From assembly GCF_003933745.1 (NCBI RefSeq), contig NZ_RSEB01000004.1:434001-498000 (forward strand): a stretch of DNA of 64,000 nt, in the 5' to 3' direction. Shown here piece after piece: positions 1-9,121 of this stretch. Each line of letters starts with the position of its first letter. The first letter of the stretch is position 1. The translations under genes and the position numbers were made by a program. Below the pieces are notes generated by a model. It was not told the DNA's origin. It searched no databases and was given only the letters and a program-made list of their open reading frames with translations. The stretch comes from Glycomyces terrestris. GTDB taxonomy: Bacteria; Actinomycetota; Actinomycetes; Mycobacteriales; Micromonosporaceae.

Positions 1-28
1 GGCCTCGCGGTCCCGGGCTCCGCGGTGT

Positions 29-1198
29 TCAGGCGTGGACCTGGATGACCGCGCGGGTGCCGGTGAGGCGCCAGTCGGGGGCCTCGGCGTCGAGTTTCGC
101 GAGCCGGGCGGGGTCGATGCCGACGGCGAGGTCGGACTTGGCGGTGCGCAGGGCGGCGACCGGGCCGGGGAAGTGCCCGGCGGCCTCGGCGAACGGCGTG
201 GCCGGGTCCCATTGGAGGTCGCCGACGAGGCGGCGGTAGTTGAGGTCGCCCTTGAGGATCACGAGCTTCGCGGCCGCGAACTCGGCGGCGAGGTCGGCGG
301 GCAGGGTCCGGTAGTCGGTGGGGTGGACGTAGGCGCCGTGGGTGCGCAGGCGCAGCCAGCCCATGCGGACGGCGTCGCGCAGGCGGCGGGCGAGGTCGCG
401 GACCTCTTGATGCGGGTCGCGGTCGAGGGCGGCGAGGGTGGCGACGACGTCCTGGCCGGTGGCGTCGGAGACGAAGTAGGGGTGCGGTTTGAGGTGGAGC
501 TCGACCGGTCCGGCGGCGGTCTCCAGGAGGTGGTCGACGAGGGCGAGGTCGGCGGTGATCTCGCGGCCGGCGTTGTCGGCGACGACGATGACCGGGGCGT
601 CCCCGGGGGCCTCGGCGAGCTCCCAGAGGGCCTCGGAGTCGTCGACGAGGACGTCGCCGGCGCTGGTGTCGGCGCCGGGGTTGTTCGTGCGGAAGCCGAG
701 GTCGGCCTGGTTGCCCCAGAGGGCGGCGAGGAGGAGGGCGCGGCGCCGGTCGGCCGCGCCCGCGCCGCGCAGGGCGGCGTAGGCGTCGAGGTCGGCGCGC
801 AGCTCGGGGCCGTCGAGCTGGGCGTGCTTCTGCGGCGCGAAGGGGTCGACGCCGCACCAGGGGCTGTCGTAGTGGTGGTACTCGACGGCGCGCAGGAGGC
901 GCCGGTAGAAGTACGACTCGGCCCACAGGAACGGCAGTGACTCCCAGGGCCGGCCGGCGTGGGCCTCGACCTCGAGGTGCCAGGTGTGGATCTCGGGCCC
1001 GCCGGGGGTGCGGGCCGGGACGTCGCCGGCGAGGGACTCGGCGAGGAGCGCCTCCAGGGCCTCGGCCACGTGCGGCGGGTAGGGGAAGTCGGCGAGCAGG
1101 TTGGCGACGAGCACCGGGTGGCGCTCGTGGAAGACCGAGCGGCTGAAGGAGCCGGGCCGGTCGATGCCGATGGGCGGGGGCAGCTGCGGGTCGGGCAC
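29..1198 (-). CDS. DUF89/ARMT1-type damage-control phosphatase family protein
   Basis: The 389-residue product matches the DUF89 metal-dependent phosphatase family, whose members dephosphorylate damaged or surplus sugar phosphates and related metabolites. Visible family marks are the Asp-Asn loop VIVVADNAGREIT in the middle of the protein and the late motif ILKGDLNYRRLVGD, which holds the Lys and Asp that contact metal and phosphate. The GTG at 1198 is preferred because a GGAGGGG ribosome site lies six bases before it; a longer frame to 1303 exists but its extra N-terminus is Arg/Pro-rich and unlike the family. No signal peptide, so cytosolic. It is divergent from the sugar-import operon to its right and may be unrelated to it. 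Substrate cannot be told from the sequence. Confidence 0.85.
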   Translation of the reverse strand: MPDPQLPPPIGIDRPGSFSRSVFHERHPVLVANLLADFPYPPHVAEALEALLAESLAGDVPARTPGGPEIHTWHLEVEAHAGRPWESLPFLWAESYFYRRLLRAVEYHHYDSPWCGVDPFAPQKHAQLDGPELRADLDAYAALRGAGAADRRRALLLAALWGNQADLGFRTNNPGADTSAGDVLVDDSEALWELAEAPGDAPVIVVADNAGREITADLALVDHLLETAAGPVELHLKPHPYFVSDATGQDVVATLAALDRDPHQEVRDLARRLRDAVRMGWLRLRTHGAYVHPTDYRTLPADLAAEFAAAKLVILKGDLNYRRLVGDLQWDPATPFAEAAGHFPGPVAALRTAKSDLAVGIDPARLAKLDAEAPDWRLTGTRAVIQVHA

Positions 1199-1390
1199 CT
1201 CGGCCCCTCCGTTCTCTCGCGCGGGACGCCGCCATGATCGCATCCCGGTCCGGGCCGGTGCGCGGCCGTTCGCGCCCGGTGTCCGCGTTGGGGTGTGACG
1301 CACCGCATTCCGGCGATCACCCTGTTATCGGTCAATCCGTCCGCCACCTGCGGCGACGTTTCTCGAATCGTTATCAAGGGGGACCTATCC

Positions 1391-1409
1391 AACCATTTAT
1401 CTATGGGTT
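1391..1409. promoter_or_regulatory. Imperfect inverted repeat upstream of the sugar-import operon (candidate operator)
   Basis: AACCAT, six bases, then ATGGGTT forms an imperfect dyad in an AT-rich island of an otherwise very GC-rich gap (1199-1475), 67 bases before the lipoprotein start. The ROK repressor encoded at the end of the same operon is a plausible ligand. This is inference from position and symmetry only. Confidence 0.35.
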
Positions 1410-1475
1410 AGATTTACCCCCGTCTCAACCCCGTGCCGACGGTGTAGTCGGCGCAAGACAGAGAGAGGCCGAGAC

Positions 1476-2750
1476 ATGGAGAACAAGATTCGCCGGCGCA
1501 CCCTCGTCCAGGCCGCGGCCACGGCGGGCGTCGCGGCGCCCGTGCTGGCGGCGTGCGGCTCCGGCGGCGGCGACGCCGACGGTCCCCTGAAGATGGTCGT
1601 CTGGGGCGGCGACCTCGACAAGGAGACCTACCAGGCCCGCATCGACTTGTTCGAGGCCGAGAACCCCGACATCAAGATCGAGCTCCAGCTGATCCCCTCG
1701 GACCAGTACGAGCAGAAGGTCCAGACGATGATCGCGGGCGGCGACGGCCCCGACATCATGCAGGTCGCCGAGGGCGTCAACACCTACTCCTCGAAGAGCC
1801 AGATCCTGCCGCTCGACGACTACGCCAAGGACGCCGGCCTCGACCTCGAGCAGCGCTTCGGCCCCGTCGGCAACCTGTACTCCTACGAGGACAAGGTCTA
1901 CGCGATCCCGGACCGCTCCGGCGCCATGATCGTCTACTACAACAAGGACCTGTTCGACGCCGCGGGCGTCGCGTACCCGACCGCCGAGTGGACCCAGGAG
2001 GACGCCCAGGCGGCCATGGAGAAGCTGACGGTCCCCGGCACCCAGTGGGGCTACGGCGGCGCCGGCTGGTGGCCGCAGTGGTGGTCCTTCGCCTACCAGA
2101 ACGGCGGGCAGATCATCGACGACTCGGGGCGGCCGACCGCGAACTCCCCCGAGGTCGTCGCGGCCCTCCAGTGGGCCAACGACCTCGCGCACAAGGACCA
2201 CTTCGTGCCGACCGCCGCCGAGTACGCGGACATGGGCCCGGACATGGGCGGCGACCCCGCCTTCGCCGCCGGCAAGGTCGCGATGAACACGACCGGCTTC
2301 TGGGCCATCGGCGGCCTGCTGGAGGCCGACATCAACTGGGACATCGCCCCGCTGTGGCGCGGCGCCCAGCAGGCCGTCTCGGCCTTCGGCTCCGGCCTGG
2401 CGATCTCGCGCGACTCCAAGAACCCCGAGCGGGCGTTCAAGGCGATCGAGTTCCTCACCGGCGCCGACGCGCAGGAGGTCATCATCGACAAGGCCCAGGA
2501 CGTGCCCGCCAACCTCGAGGTGCAGCAGTCCGACGCGTTCCTGGCCCCGGCGTGGGCCACCAAGCCGATCAACATGGCCGCGTTCGGCGAGTCCGCCGAC
2601 TTCATCTTCCGCGCCCCGTTCATCCCGCAGTGGAACGAGATGCAGGCCGCGTTCAACGACAACCTCGGCACGTTCTGGAACGAGGGCGGCGACGCCCAGA
2701 CCGAGCTGGACAAGATCCAGGCCCAGCTCGAGTCGATCATCTCCGACTGA
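1476..2750 (+). CDS. Carbohydrate ABC transporter substrate-binding lipoprotein (CUT1 family)
   Basis: This 424-residue protein should bind a sugar outside the membrane and deliver it to the two permeases that follow. The N-terminus has a twin-arginine stretch (KIRRRTLV), a hydrophobic segment and the lipobox LAAC, with Cys at about residue 27, so it is probably a Tat-exported lipoprotein. The body has the usual type-1 extracellular solute-binding features, including a periplasmic-binding N-lobe (MVVWGGDLDKETYQ) and many aromatic residues for stacking on sugar (GGAGWWPQWWSF). It is first in an operon with permeases, a GH35 beta-galactosidase and a ROK regulator, so a beta-galactoside is the likely ligand. 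No ATPase is encoded nearby; a shared MsiK-type ATPase elsewhere is usual for actinomycete CUT1 systems. Confidence 0.9.
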   Translation: MENKIRRRTLVQAAATAGVAAPVLAACGSGGGDADGPLKMVVWGGDLDKETYQARIDLFEAENPDIKIELQLIPSDQYEQKVQTMIAGGDGPDIMQVAEGVNTYSSKSQILPLDDYAKDAGLDLEQRFGPVGNLYSYEDKVYAIPDRSGAMIVYYNKDLFDAAGVAYPTAEWTQEDAQAAMEKLTVPGTQWGYGGAGWWPQWWSFAYQNGGQIIDDSGRPTANSPEVVAALQWANDLAHKDHFVPTAAEYADMGPDMGGDPAFAAGKVAMNTTGFWAIGGLLEADINWDIAPLWRGAQQAVSAFGSGLAISRDSKNPERAFKAIEFLTGADAQEVIIDKAQDVPANLEVQQSDAFLAPAWATKPINMAAFGESADFIFRAPFIPQWNEMQAAFNDNLGTFWNEGGDAQTELDKIQAQLESIISD

Positions 2751-2764
2751 TCGGGACCGCAACG

Positions 2765-3721
2765 ATGTCGAAGACCATCGACGAGGCCCCCGGCGCGGTG
2801 CGCGACGCGCGCCGCGCCGGGAGGCGCCGCACCATGTCGTCGCGGAGCAGGAAGGAGGCCTTCTACTTCTGGCTCTTCATCTCGCCGTGGCTGATCGGGT
2901 TCGTCGGGTTCCTCCTTGGCCCGATGATCGCCTCGATCTACATCTCACTGACCGAATGGGACTCGTTCACGCCCCCGGAGTGGGTCGGCCTGGACAACTA
3001 CGCGAAGGCGCTCACCGAGGACCCGGTCTTCTGGAAGGCCCTCGGGAACACCTTCTACTACGCGGCGATCTCGGTGCCCCTGGGCCTGGCGATCGGCGTG
3101 TGGCTCGCGAACCTGCTGAACAAGCGGGTGCGCGGCCGCAAGCTCTTCCGCACCTTCATCTACCTGCCGACGCTCGTGCCGCTCGTGGCGACGGCGATGG
3201 TCTTCAAGATGGTCCTCGCGCCCTCGGGCCCGCTGAACGAGGCCCTGAGCTGGATCGGCATCGACGGCCCGAACTGGCTGCTCGACCCGACCTGGGTCAA
3301 GCCCGCGCTCATCGTCCTGTCCGCGTGGGGCGCCGGCGGCGCCACCGTGCTCCTGCTCTCGGCCATGAACGGCATCCCGCGCGAGCTGTACGAGGCCGCC
3401 GAGATCGACGGCGCCGGCGCCTGGCGCCAGTTCTGGTCGGTCACGTTCCCGCAGATCACGCCCGTGATCTTCTTCAACCTCATCATGGGGCTGATCGGGT
3501 CGTTCCAGATCTTCTCGCAGGTGTACATCCTCACCGCGGGCGGACCCGACAACGCCAGCCAGATGGTGGTCCCGCTGCTGTTCCGCGAGGCGTTCTCCTT
3601 CTACCACTTCGGTTACGCGTCGGCCGTCGCCTGGCTGCTGTTCGTCGTCATCATGGCGTTCACGCTCATCGCGTTCCGCACGTCCCGCAGCTGGGTGTTC
3701 TACGAGCAGGAGGTCAAATGA
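2765..3721 (+). CDS. Sugar ABC transporter permease (MalF-like, CUT1)
   Basis: A 318-residue inner-membrane protein with about six membrane segments, beginning with FYFWLFISPWLIGFVGFLLGP, and the cytoplasmic EAA loop (ELYEAAEIDGAGAWRQFW) that docks to the ATPase. It would form the translocation channel as a heterodimer with the next gene product. It starts 14 bases after the lipoprotein stop and its TGA overlaps the ATG of the second permease (ATGA), indicating translational coupling. An internal ATG (MSSRSRKEAFYF) about 23 codons in is an alternative start. Confidence 0.92.
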   Translation: MSKTIDEAPGAVRDARRAGRRRTMSSRSRKEAFYFWLFISPWLIGFVGFLLGPMIASIYISLTEWDSFTPPEWVGLDNYAKALTEDPVFWKALGNTFYYAAISVPLGLAIGVWLANLLNKRVRGRKLFRTFIYLPTLVPLVATAMVFKMVLAPSGPLNEALSWIGIDGPNWLLDPTWVKPALIVLSAWGAGGATVLLLSAMNGIPRELYEAAEIDGAGAWRQFWSVTFPQITPVIFFNLIMGLIGSFQIFSQVYILTAGGPDNASQMVVPLLFREAFSFYHFGYASAVAWLLFVVIMAFTLIAFRTSRSWVFYEQEVK

Positions 3722-4641
3722 CCGGTCTCGCGTCCCAGGCCCCGGCCCGCGCCGGCGCCCGGCGGAAGCGCCCGGAGCGCGAACCCCGCCTGCTCTCGGC
3801 CTTCAAGGCGTCCCCGGCGACCTACGCGGTCCTGCTGGTCGTCTCGGCGGTCTTCTTCGTCCCGTTCATCCTCATGGTCTCGATCTCGCTCTCCAGCGAC
3901 CTGACCAGCTCCCAGAACGCGTTCACGGTCATCCCGACCGAGTTCGAGTGGCGGAACTTCACCGAGGTGTTCACCGCGACCGGCCTGCCGGTCGGGCGGT
4001 TCGTCCTCAACTCGGTCCTCATCGCCACGCTCTCGGCGGTCGGCCAGGTGCTCTCGTCCTCGCTCGTCGGCTACGCGTTCGCGCGGCTGCGGGCCCCGGG
4101 CAAGGGCGTCATGTTCATGATCGTGCTCGCCACGATGATGATCCCCGCCCAGATCACGATGATCCCGCAGTTCCTGCTGTTCAAGGAGCTCGGCTGGGTG
4201 AACACCTACCTGCCGCTCATCGTCCCGAACTTCTTCACCAACGCGTTCAACGTGTTCCTGGTGCGCCAGTTCGTCTCCCGCATCTCCGGGGAGCTCGACG
4301 AGGCCGCGCAGATGGACGGCCTGGGCTACTTCGGGGTGTACCGGCGCATCATCCTGCCGATGATGTGGCCGATCCTCACCGCGATCGCGATCTTCACCCT
4401 CACGCACGCGTGGGGCGACTTCATGGGCCCGCTCATCTACCTCAACTCCGAGGAGTCGATGCCGCTGGCGCTCGGCCTCCAGTACATGACGGGCACGAGC
4501 AACGAGATGCAGCTGCCGCCGTGGAACCTCGTCATGGTCGGGTCGATCATCCTGACCCTGCCGATGATCGCGATCTACTACCTCGGCCAGAAGTACCTGT
4601 ACGAGATGAACCTCCAAGGCGGAAGCGCGGGAGTGAAGTGA
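3718..4641 (+). CDS. Carbohydrate ABC transporter permease (MalG-like, CUT1)
   Basis: The 307-residue product is the second channel subunit of the importer. It has a basic N-terminal tail, membrane segments starting at TYAVLLVVSAVFFVPFILMV, and the EAA loop DEAAQMDGLGYFGVYRRIILP typical of MalG-type subunits. It overlaps the upstream permease by four bases and shares one base (TGATG) with the GH35 gene, so all three are translationally coupled. Ligand is inferred only from the neighbouring beta-galactosidase. Confidence 0.92.
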   Translation: MTGLASQAPARAGARRKRPEREPRLLSAFKASPATYAVLLVVSAVFFVPFILMVSISLSSDLTSSQNAFTVIPTEFEWRNFTEVFTATGLPVGRFVLNSVLIATLSAVGQVLSSSLVGYAFARLRAPGKGVMFMIVLATMMIPAQITMIPQFLLFKELGWVNTYLPLIVPNFFTNAFNVFLVRQFVSRISGELDEAAQMDGLGYFGVYRRIILPMMWPILTAIAIFTLTHAWGDFMGPLIYLNSEESMPLALGLQYMTGTSNEMQLPPWNLVMVGSIILTLPMIAIYYLGQKYLYEMNLQGGSAGVK

Positions 4642-7241
4642 TGACCGACCTGTCCGCCCCGGCCGCGGGGCTGGGCCCCTCCGGGCTCGTCCTCGACGGC
4701 CGCGAGGAGGCGCTGCTGTGCGCGTCGCTGTTCTACTTCCGGCTCCCGCGGGAGACCTGGGAGTCGCGGCTCGCGCAGGTCCGCGCCACCGGCTACCGCA
4801 TGATCGACGTCTACCTGCCGTGGAACTTCCACGAGACCGCCCCCGGCGTGTGGGACTTCGAGGGCCGCCGCGACGTCGGCGCGTTCCTCGACCTCGCGCA
4901 CGAGGCCGGCCTCGCGGTCATCGCCCGGCCCGGCCCGTACATCTGCTCCGAATGGGACGGCGGCGCGCTGCCCGCCTGGCTGGGCCTCGACCCCGACCTG
5001 CGCCTGCGCCAGGCCGAACCGCGCTTCCTGGAGCAGGTCCGCGGCTGGTTCGACCGCGCGATGCCGCTCCTGGCCGAGCGCCAGTGGGGCCGCGGCGGGT
5101 CCGTCGTCGCCGTCCAGCTCGAGAACGAGCTCGACTTCTTCGACACCGCCGACCGGCACGCGTACATCAGCGCGCTGCGGGACATGGCGACCGCGCACGG
5201 CATCGAGGTGCCGCTGGTCGCCTGCGCCGGCCAGGGCGACCTGGTCGGCGCGAACGGCGGCGTCGAGGGCGTGGCGCCCGCGTTCAACTTCTACCCCGAC
5301 GACCGCTCGCCGTTCGTCGAGGCCGAGGTGCGCCGCTACGCCGACCTCGTCGCCTCCCGGGGGCTGCCGCTGCTGGTCACCGAGACCAACCGCAGCCACG
5401 CCACGCTCCGCCGCCTGCTCGTCAGCGGCGCGGTCCTGATCGCGCCCTACCTCCAGGCGTCCGGGTTCGACTTCGGGTACACGCCCTCGGTCGGCAACTG
5501 GGGCGACCCGGGCGGGCTCATGACCCACGACTACGACTTCGGCGGCTACCTCTCCCCCGTGGGCGAGGCGCGGGCCGAGACCGCCGAGGCCCGCGTGCTC
5601 GCCGCGTTCGCGCGCACGCTCGGCCCGGCCCTCGCCAAGGCCCGCACCACCGAAGCCGAAGGCGTGCAGGACGTCTCGGTGACCACCAGCTCGTCCCCGT
5701 CGCGGCTCCTCCTCGACGGCGGCGGCACCGTCACCGGCGTCCCGAACCTCGCCGAGGAGCCGGGCACGGCCCTGGTGAACGGCGTCGAGGTGGCGCTCGC
5801 GCCGCGCTCGACCGCGCTCATCGTGCAGGACCTGCCGCTGGCCGGCTTCGGCCTGCCGGGGACCCTCGTGTTCGCCGCGGCCGACCTCGTCGGCGCGGAC
5901 GCCGACGGGCTCCGGTTCGCCTCGCGCACCCCCGGAACCGTCGCGTTCGCGCACGGCGACGAGGCCCCCGTGTCCGTCGAGCTGCCGGCCCCCGCCCCGG
6001 GCGCGCCGGTACGGCACCGGGTCGAGTCCGGCCCGGCCGCCTGGCACGTGGTCGTGCTCCACCCCGAGGACGTCCCCGGCCCCGACGGCGCGCGGGCCGA
6101 GATCACCGGCCCCGCAGGGGAACCCGAGCCGCTCACCGCCGCCGTCCGGCTCGCGGCGGCGACCCGCTCCGGCGAGACCGAGGCGCACGCGCTGCCGCCG
6201 GCCTCCGAGGCCGCGGGCGTCCACCGCGGCCGCACCCACTACGCGACCGTCCTCGACGGCGTCGCGGAACTGCTCGTCGCAGGCGCGGCCGACATCGTGG
6301 ACCTCGCACTCGACGGGGAGGCGCTGCCGACCCGCGTCGGCTACGGGGCGACGTTCACGCTCCCGACCGCCGGGAGGACCGCGTTCGCGGCCACCGTGGA
6401 GACCTGGGGCCACGCCAACTTCGACGACACGCGCCTCCCGGGCCTCGCGCTCGGGTCGCTGCGCGGCCTCGGCCGCGTCTGGTCCGTCGAGTCGCGCGAG
6501 GACGTCCACGCACTGTGGACCGTCGACGGCGGCGAGCAGTGGGCCGGGGACCCCGCGCCCGTGCGGAGCCTCGGCGGCTGGAGCAGCACCCGCATCGGGC
6601 GGCCGGCGACCTACCGCCGGACGCTCCCGGTCGACGGCGTCGCCCACTACGCCCTCCACCTCGGCGAGCTGACCGTCCCGGTCGAGGTCGCCGTGGACGG
6701 CGAGGCGCGCACCGTCAGCCCGCTCGACCCGTGGGTGCACCTCGCGCCGGGACGGGGCCGCGACATCGCGGTCACCGCCCCGCACTGGCCCGGTTCCGGT
6801 TCCGGCCCTGTGGAACTGCTCCGGCTCGAAGCCGTGCGCGGGTGGCGGGTCGAGGCCCAGCCGGACACCGCGATCCTCGCGCTGGCCGCCCAGGAGGCCG
6901 CCGGGACCGACGTCGAGCTGCCGCTGTGGCTCGCGCCGGGCGAGGAGGTCTGGCTCGACGTGCCCGTGCCCCCCGGCGGGCGCTCGCTCCGCTTCGAGGG
7001 CGAGCAGGTCCGCGTGAGCGCCTTCGCGCGATACTCGTCCGAGGGCGAGACCCGATGCGAACTGCTGGGACGGGTGTGGCTCGACGACGCGCACCGGCCC
7101 CGGTTCACCGGCGGCGATCCGGGTCGACTGTGGATTCCGGCCGGGTGGAACTCCGGTACCGTCAGGTTGCTGGTCCGCGGCACCGCCGGAGGCGCGCAGC
7201 CGCGCCTCGCCCGCGCGACCGCCGCCCCCGCACCGGAGTAG
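4641..7241 (+). CDS. GH35 beta-galactosidase
   Basis: An 866-residue glycoside hydrolase of family 35, which removes non-reducing beta-galactosyl residues by a retaining mechanism. The N-terminal barrel carries the family block (YLPWNFHETAPGVWDFEG, then ARPGPYICSEWDGG), the acid/base Glu in ENEL (about residue 163) and the nucleophile in VTETNR (about residue 248). The remaining ~500 residues look like beta-sandwich jelly-roll domains. No signal peptide is present, so it probably acts in the cytosol on imported galactosides, which fits its place in the CUT1 operon. In Actinomycetes such intracellular GH35 enzymes may also act on galacto-oligosaccharides from arabinogalactan or xyloglucan. Confidence 0.9.
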   Translation: MTDLSAPAAGLGPSGLVLDGREEALLCASLFYFRLPRETWESRLAQVRATGYRMIDVYLPWNFHETAPGVWDFEGRRDVGAFLDLAHEAGLAVIARPGPYICSEWDGGALPAWLGLDPDLRLRQAEPRFLEQVRGWFDRAMPLLAERQWGRGGSVVAVQLENELDFFDTADRHAYISALRDMATAHGIEVPLVACAGQGDLVGANGGVEGVAPAFNFYPDDRSPFVEAEVRRYADLVASRGLPLLVTETNRSHATLRRLLVSGAVLIAPYLQASGFDFGYTPSVGNWGDPGGLMTHDYDFGGYLSPVGEARAETAEARVLAAFARTLGPALAKARTTEAEGVQDVSVTTSSSPSRLLLDGGGTVTGVPNLAEEPGTALVNGVEVALAPRSTALIVQDLPLAGFGLPGTLVFAAADLVGADADGLRFASRTPGTVAFAHGDEAPVSVELPAPAPGAPVRHRVESGPAAWHVVVLHPEDVPGPDGARAEITGPAGEPEPLTAAVRLAAATRSGETEAHALPPASEAAGVHRGRTHYATVLDGVAELLVAGAADIVDLALDGEALPTRVGYGATFTLPTAGRTAFAATVETWGHANFDDTRLPGLALGSLRGLGRVWSVESREDVHALWTVDGGEQWAGDPAPVRSLGGWSSTRIGRPATYRRTLPVDGVAHYALHLGELTVPVEVAVDGEARTVSPLDPWVHLAPGRGRDIAVTAPHWPGSGSGPVELLRLEAVRGWRVEAQPDTAILALAAQEAAGTDVELPLWLAPGEEVWLDVPVPPGGRSLRFEGEQVRVSAFARYSSEGETRCELLGRVWLDDAHRPRFTGGDPGRLWIPAGWNSGTVRLLVRGTAGGAQPRLARATAAPAPE

Positions 7242-7266
7242 CAGCCCCACAGCCCCAGGAGTTCCC

Positions 7267-8493
7267 ATGGCCCCCACCAGGCGCACCTCACGCGACATCC
7301 GCAGCGAGTCGCGGCTCGACGTGCTGCACGCGCTGCTCACCGCGGGCGAGACGACCCGCAACGAGCTCGCGCGCACCACGGGCCTGAGCACCGCGACCGT
7401 GGCCACGGTGGTCAGCGACCTGCTCACGGGCGGGATCGTCACCGAGGCCCGCGTCGCGTCGGGGCGCGTCGGGCGGCCCACGACACTCCTGCGGCTCAAC
7501 CAGGACCGCGGCCGCATCGTCGGCGTCGACGTCGCGGAGACCTACATCAGGGCCGTCGTCTTCGACGCCGCGCTCGACGAGGTCGCCGCCGCGGAGGTCG
7601 CGGCCGACGAGCGGCACGACGAGACGGAGGAGGTCGTCGACGGCGTCGCGCGCGCCGTCGACGCCGCCCTCGCGCGGGCGGGCACGCCGCGGGACGGGGT
7701 GCTCGGGGTCGGCATCTCGCTCCCCGGGTCCATGCAGCGCTGGGGCGGGTCCTCCCCCGTCATGCCGAACGCGGTCTGGCGGCACGTCGACCGGCTCCGC
7801 GAGCGCCTCGGCCTGCCGATCGTGGTCGACAACCCGCTCAAGGCGATCGCCACCGCGGAGCTGTGGTTCGGCCAGGGCCGCCGGCACTCCAGCACCATCA
7901 CCGTGAACCTCGGGACCGGCGTCGGCGCCGGCATCATCCTCAACGGGGCGATCCTGCGCGGGGCCACGAACTTCGCGGGCGAGTGGGGGCACAGCCTCCT
8001 CGCGCTCGACGGGCGGCCCTGCCGGTGCGGCCGCCGCGGCTGCGTCGAGGCGTACGTGGGCGCGCTCGGCATGCAGCGGACCCTGGAGGCCGTCGCCCCC
8101 GAGCACCCGCTCGCGTCCGTGCCGCTCCAGCGGGACTTCATCGGCGCGCTCGCCGCCGCGCTCGAACCCCCGGAGCCGGACCCGGCCGTCACCGAGACGA
8201 TCCAGCGCACCGCCCGCTACCTGGGGGCGGCGCTCGCCGACCTGGTGGCGATCGTCAACCCCGAGACGATCACGCTCACGGGGTGGACGGTGTGGGCGCT
8301 CGGCGACCACCTGGTGCCCGCGGTGCGCCGCAGCGTGGTCGCGGAGGCGCCGGGGGACGCCGCGGCCGACCTGGAGGTCGAGGTGTCGACCGTGCGCGGC
8401 AACTCGGTGGCGACCGGGATCGCCACGATCGCCTTGGAGCGCTTCCTGAGCGACGTCGGCCTCGTCACCACCCGGGTTCCCACCGCGCTCTGA
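7267..8493 (+). CDS. ROK family transcriptional regulator (NagC/XylR type)
   Basis: The 408-residue protein has an N-terminal winged helix (LDVLHALLTAGETTRNELARTTGLSTATVATVVSDLL) followed by a sugar-kinase-like ROK domain. The ROK marks are NLGTGVGAGII, the ATFAGEWGH-like segment NFAGEWGH, and the Cys-rich zinc motif CRCGRRGC. These proteins repress sugar-use operons and release DNA when a sugar or sugar phosphate binds. It follows GH35 by 25 bases with an AGGAG site, so it probably controls this operon, possibly through the imperfect dyad at 1391-1409. Confidence 0.9.
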   Translation: MAPTRRTSRDIRSESRLDVLHALLTAGETTRNELARTTGLSTATVATVVSDLLTGGIVTEARVASGRVGRPTTLLRLNQDRGRIVGVDVAETYIRAVVFDAALDEVAAAEVAADERHDETEEVVDGVARAVDAALARAGTPRDGVLGVGISLPGSMQRWGGSSPVMPNAVWRHVDRLRERLGLPIVVDNPLKAIATAELWFGQGRRHSSTITVNLGTGVGAGIILNGAILRGATNFAGEWGHSLLALDGRPCRCGRRGCVEAYVGALGMQRTLEAVAPEHPLASVPLQRDFIGALAAALEPPEPDPAVTETIQRTARYLGAALADLVAIVNPETITLTGWTVWALGDHLVPAVRRSVVAEAPGDAAADLEVEVSTVRGNSVATGIATIALERFLSDVGLVTTRVPTAL

Positions 8494-8579
8494 CGTGTCG
8501 CTGGGCGGCCGCCGGGGTAACCCGGGATCGGCAGACGACGCGCCGACCGGCGCGTTCCGCGACCGAAGGAGGATGTGCC

Positions 8580-9047
8580 TTGAGCACCATCACCGAATCA
8601 GTCGACGTCGAAGTCCCGGTCTCCACGGCGTACAACCAGTGGACGCAGTTCGAGACGTTCCCGCAGTTCATGGAGGGCGTCGAGGACGTCCAGCAGATCG
8701 GCGAGACGCTGACCCACTGGCGCACCAGCATCGGCGGGGTCTCGCGCGAGTTCGACGCGGCCATCACCGAGCAGCACCCGGACGAGCGCGTGGCCTGGAC
8801 CTCGATCTCCGGCCCGACGCACGCCGGCGTGGTCACCTTCCACCGCCTCGACGACCTCCACACGCGCGTGACGGCGCAGATGGAGATCGACCCCGAGGGC
8901 TTCGCCGAGACGGCCGCCGACAAGCTCGGCGTCCTCGACCGCAAGGTCAAGGGCGACATGCAGCGGTTCAAGGAGTTCATCGAGAACCGCGGCACCGAGA
9001 CCGGCGGGTGGCGCGGCGACGTCGAGCCGCCCGGCCTCCCGCTCTGA
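8580..9047 (+). CDS. SRPBCC family protein (polyketide cyclase/dehydrase-like)
   Basis: A 155-residue START/Bet v1-like helix-grip protein (SVDVEVPVSTAYNQWTQFETFPQFMEGV, then a final helix with KVKGDMQRFKEFIENRG). Actinomycete proteins of this type often occur in stress or aromatic-metabolism settings, and their ligands are mostly unknown. The TTG at 8580 is chosen because GAAGGAGGA ends seven bases before it and it is the only start in the right frame; the ATG inside the ribosome site (8573) is out of frame. No signal peptide. It stands alone between the ROK gene and a strong terminator. Confidence 0.82.
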   Translation: MSTITESVDVEVPVSTAYNQWTQFETFPQFMEGVEDVQQIGETLTHWRTSIGGVSREFDAAITEQHPDERVAWTSISGPTHAGVVTFHRLDDLHTRVTAQMEIDPEGFAETAADKLGVLDRKVKGDMQRFKEFIENRGTETGGWRGDVEPPGLPL

Positions 9048-9073
9048 CCGGGGGCCCCGGAGGGGGTATTTGA

Positions 9074-9116
9074 CAGCGGCCGGGCCGCGCCGTCGAACGG
9101 CGCGGCCCGGCCGCTG
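9074..9116. terminator. Bidirectional terminator, perfect 19-bp stem
   Basis: A perfect 19-bp GC-rich inverted repeat with a five-base loop (TCGAA) lies between two convergent genes (SRPBCC on plus, PL8 on minus) and can serve both. Confidence 0.85.
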
Positions 9117-9121
9117 CGCGT

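Noticed and set aside
4578..7517. Long minus-strand frame opposite GH35
   Set aside because: Antisense shadow; the plus strand has intact GH35 catalytic motifs.
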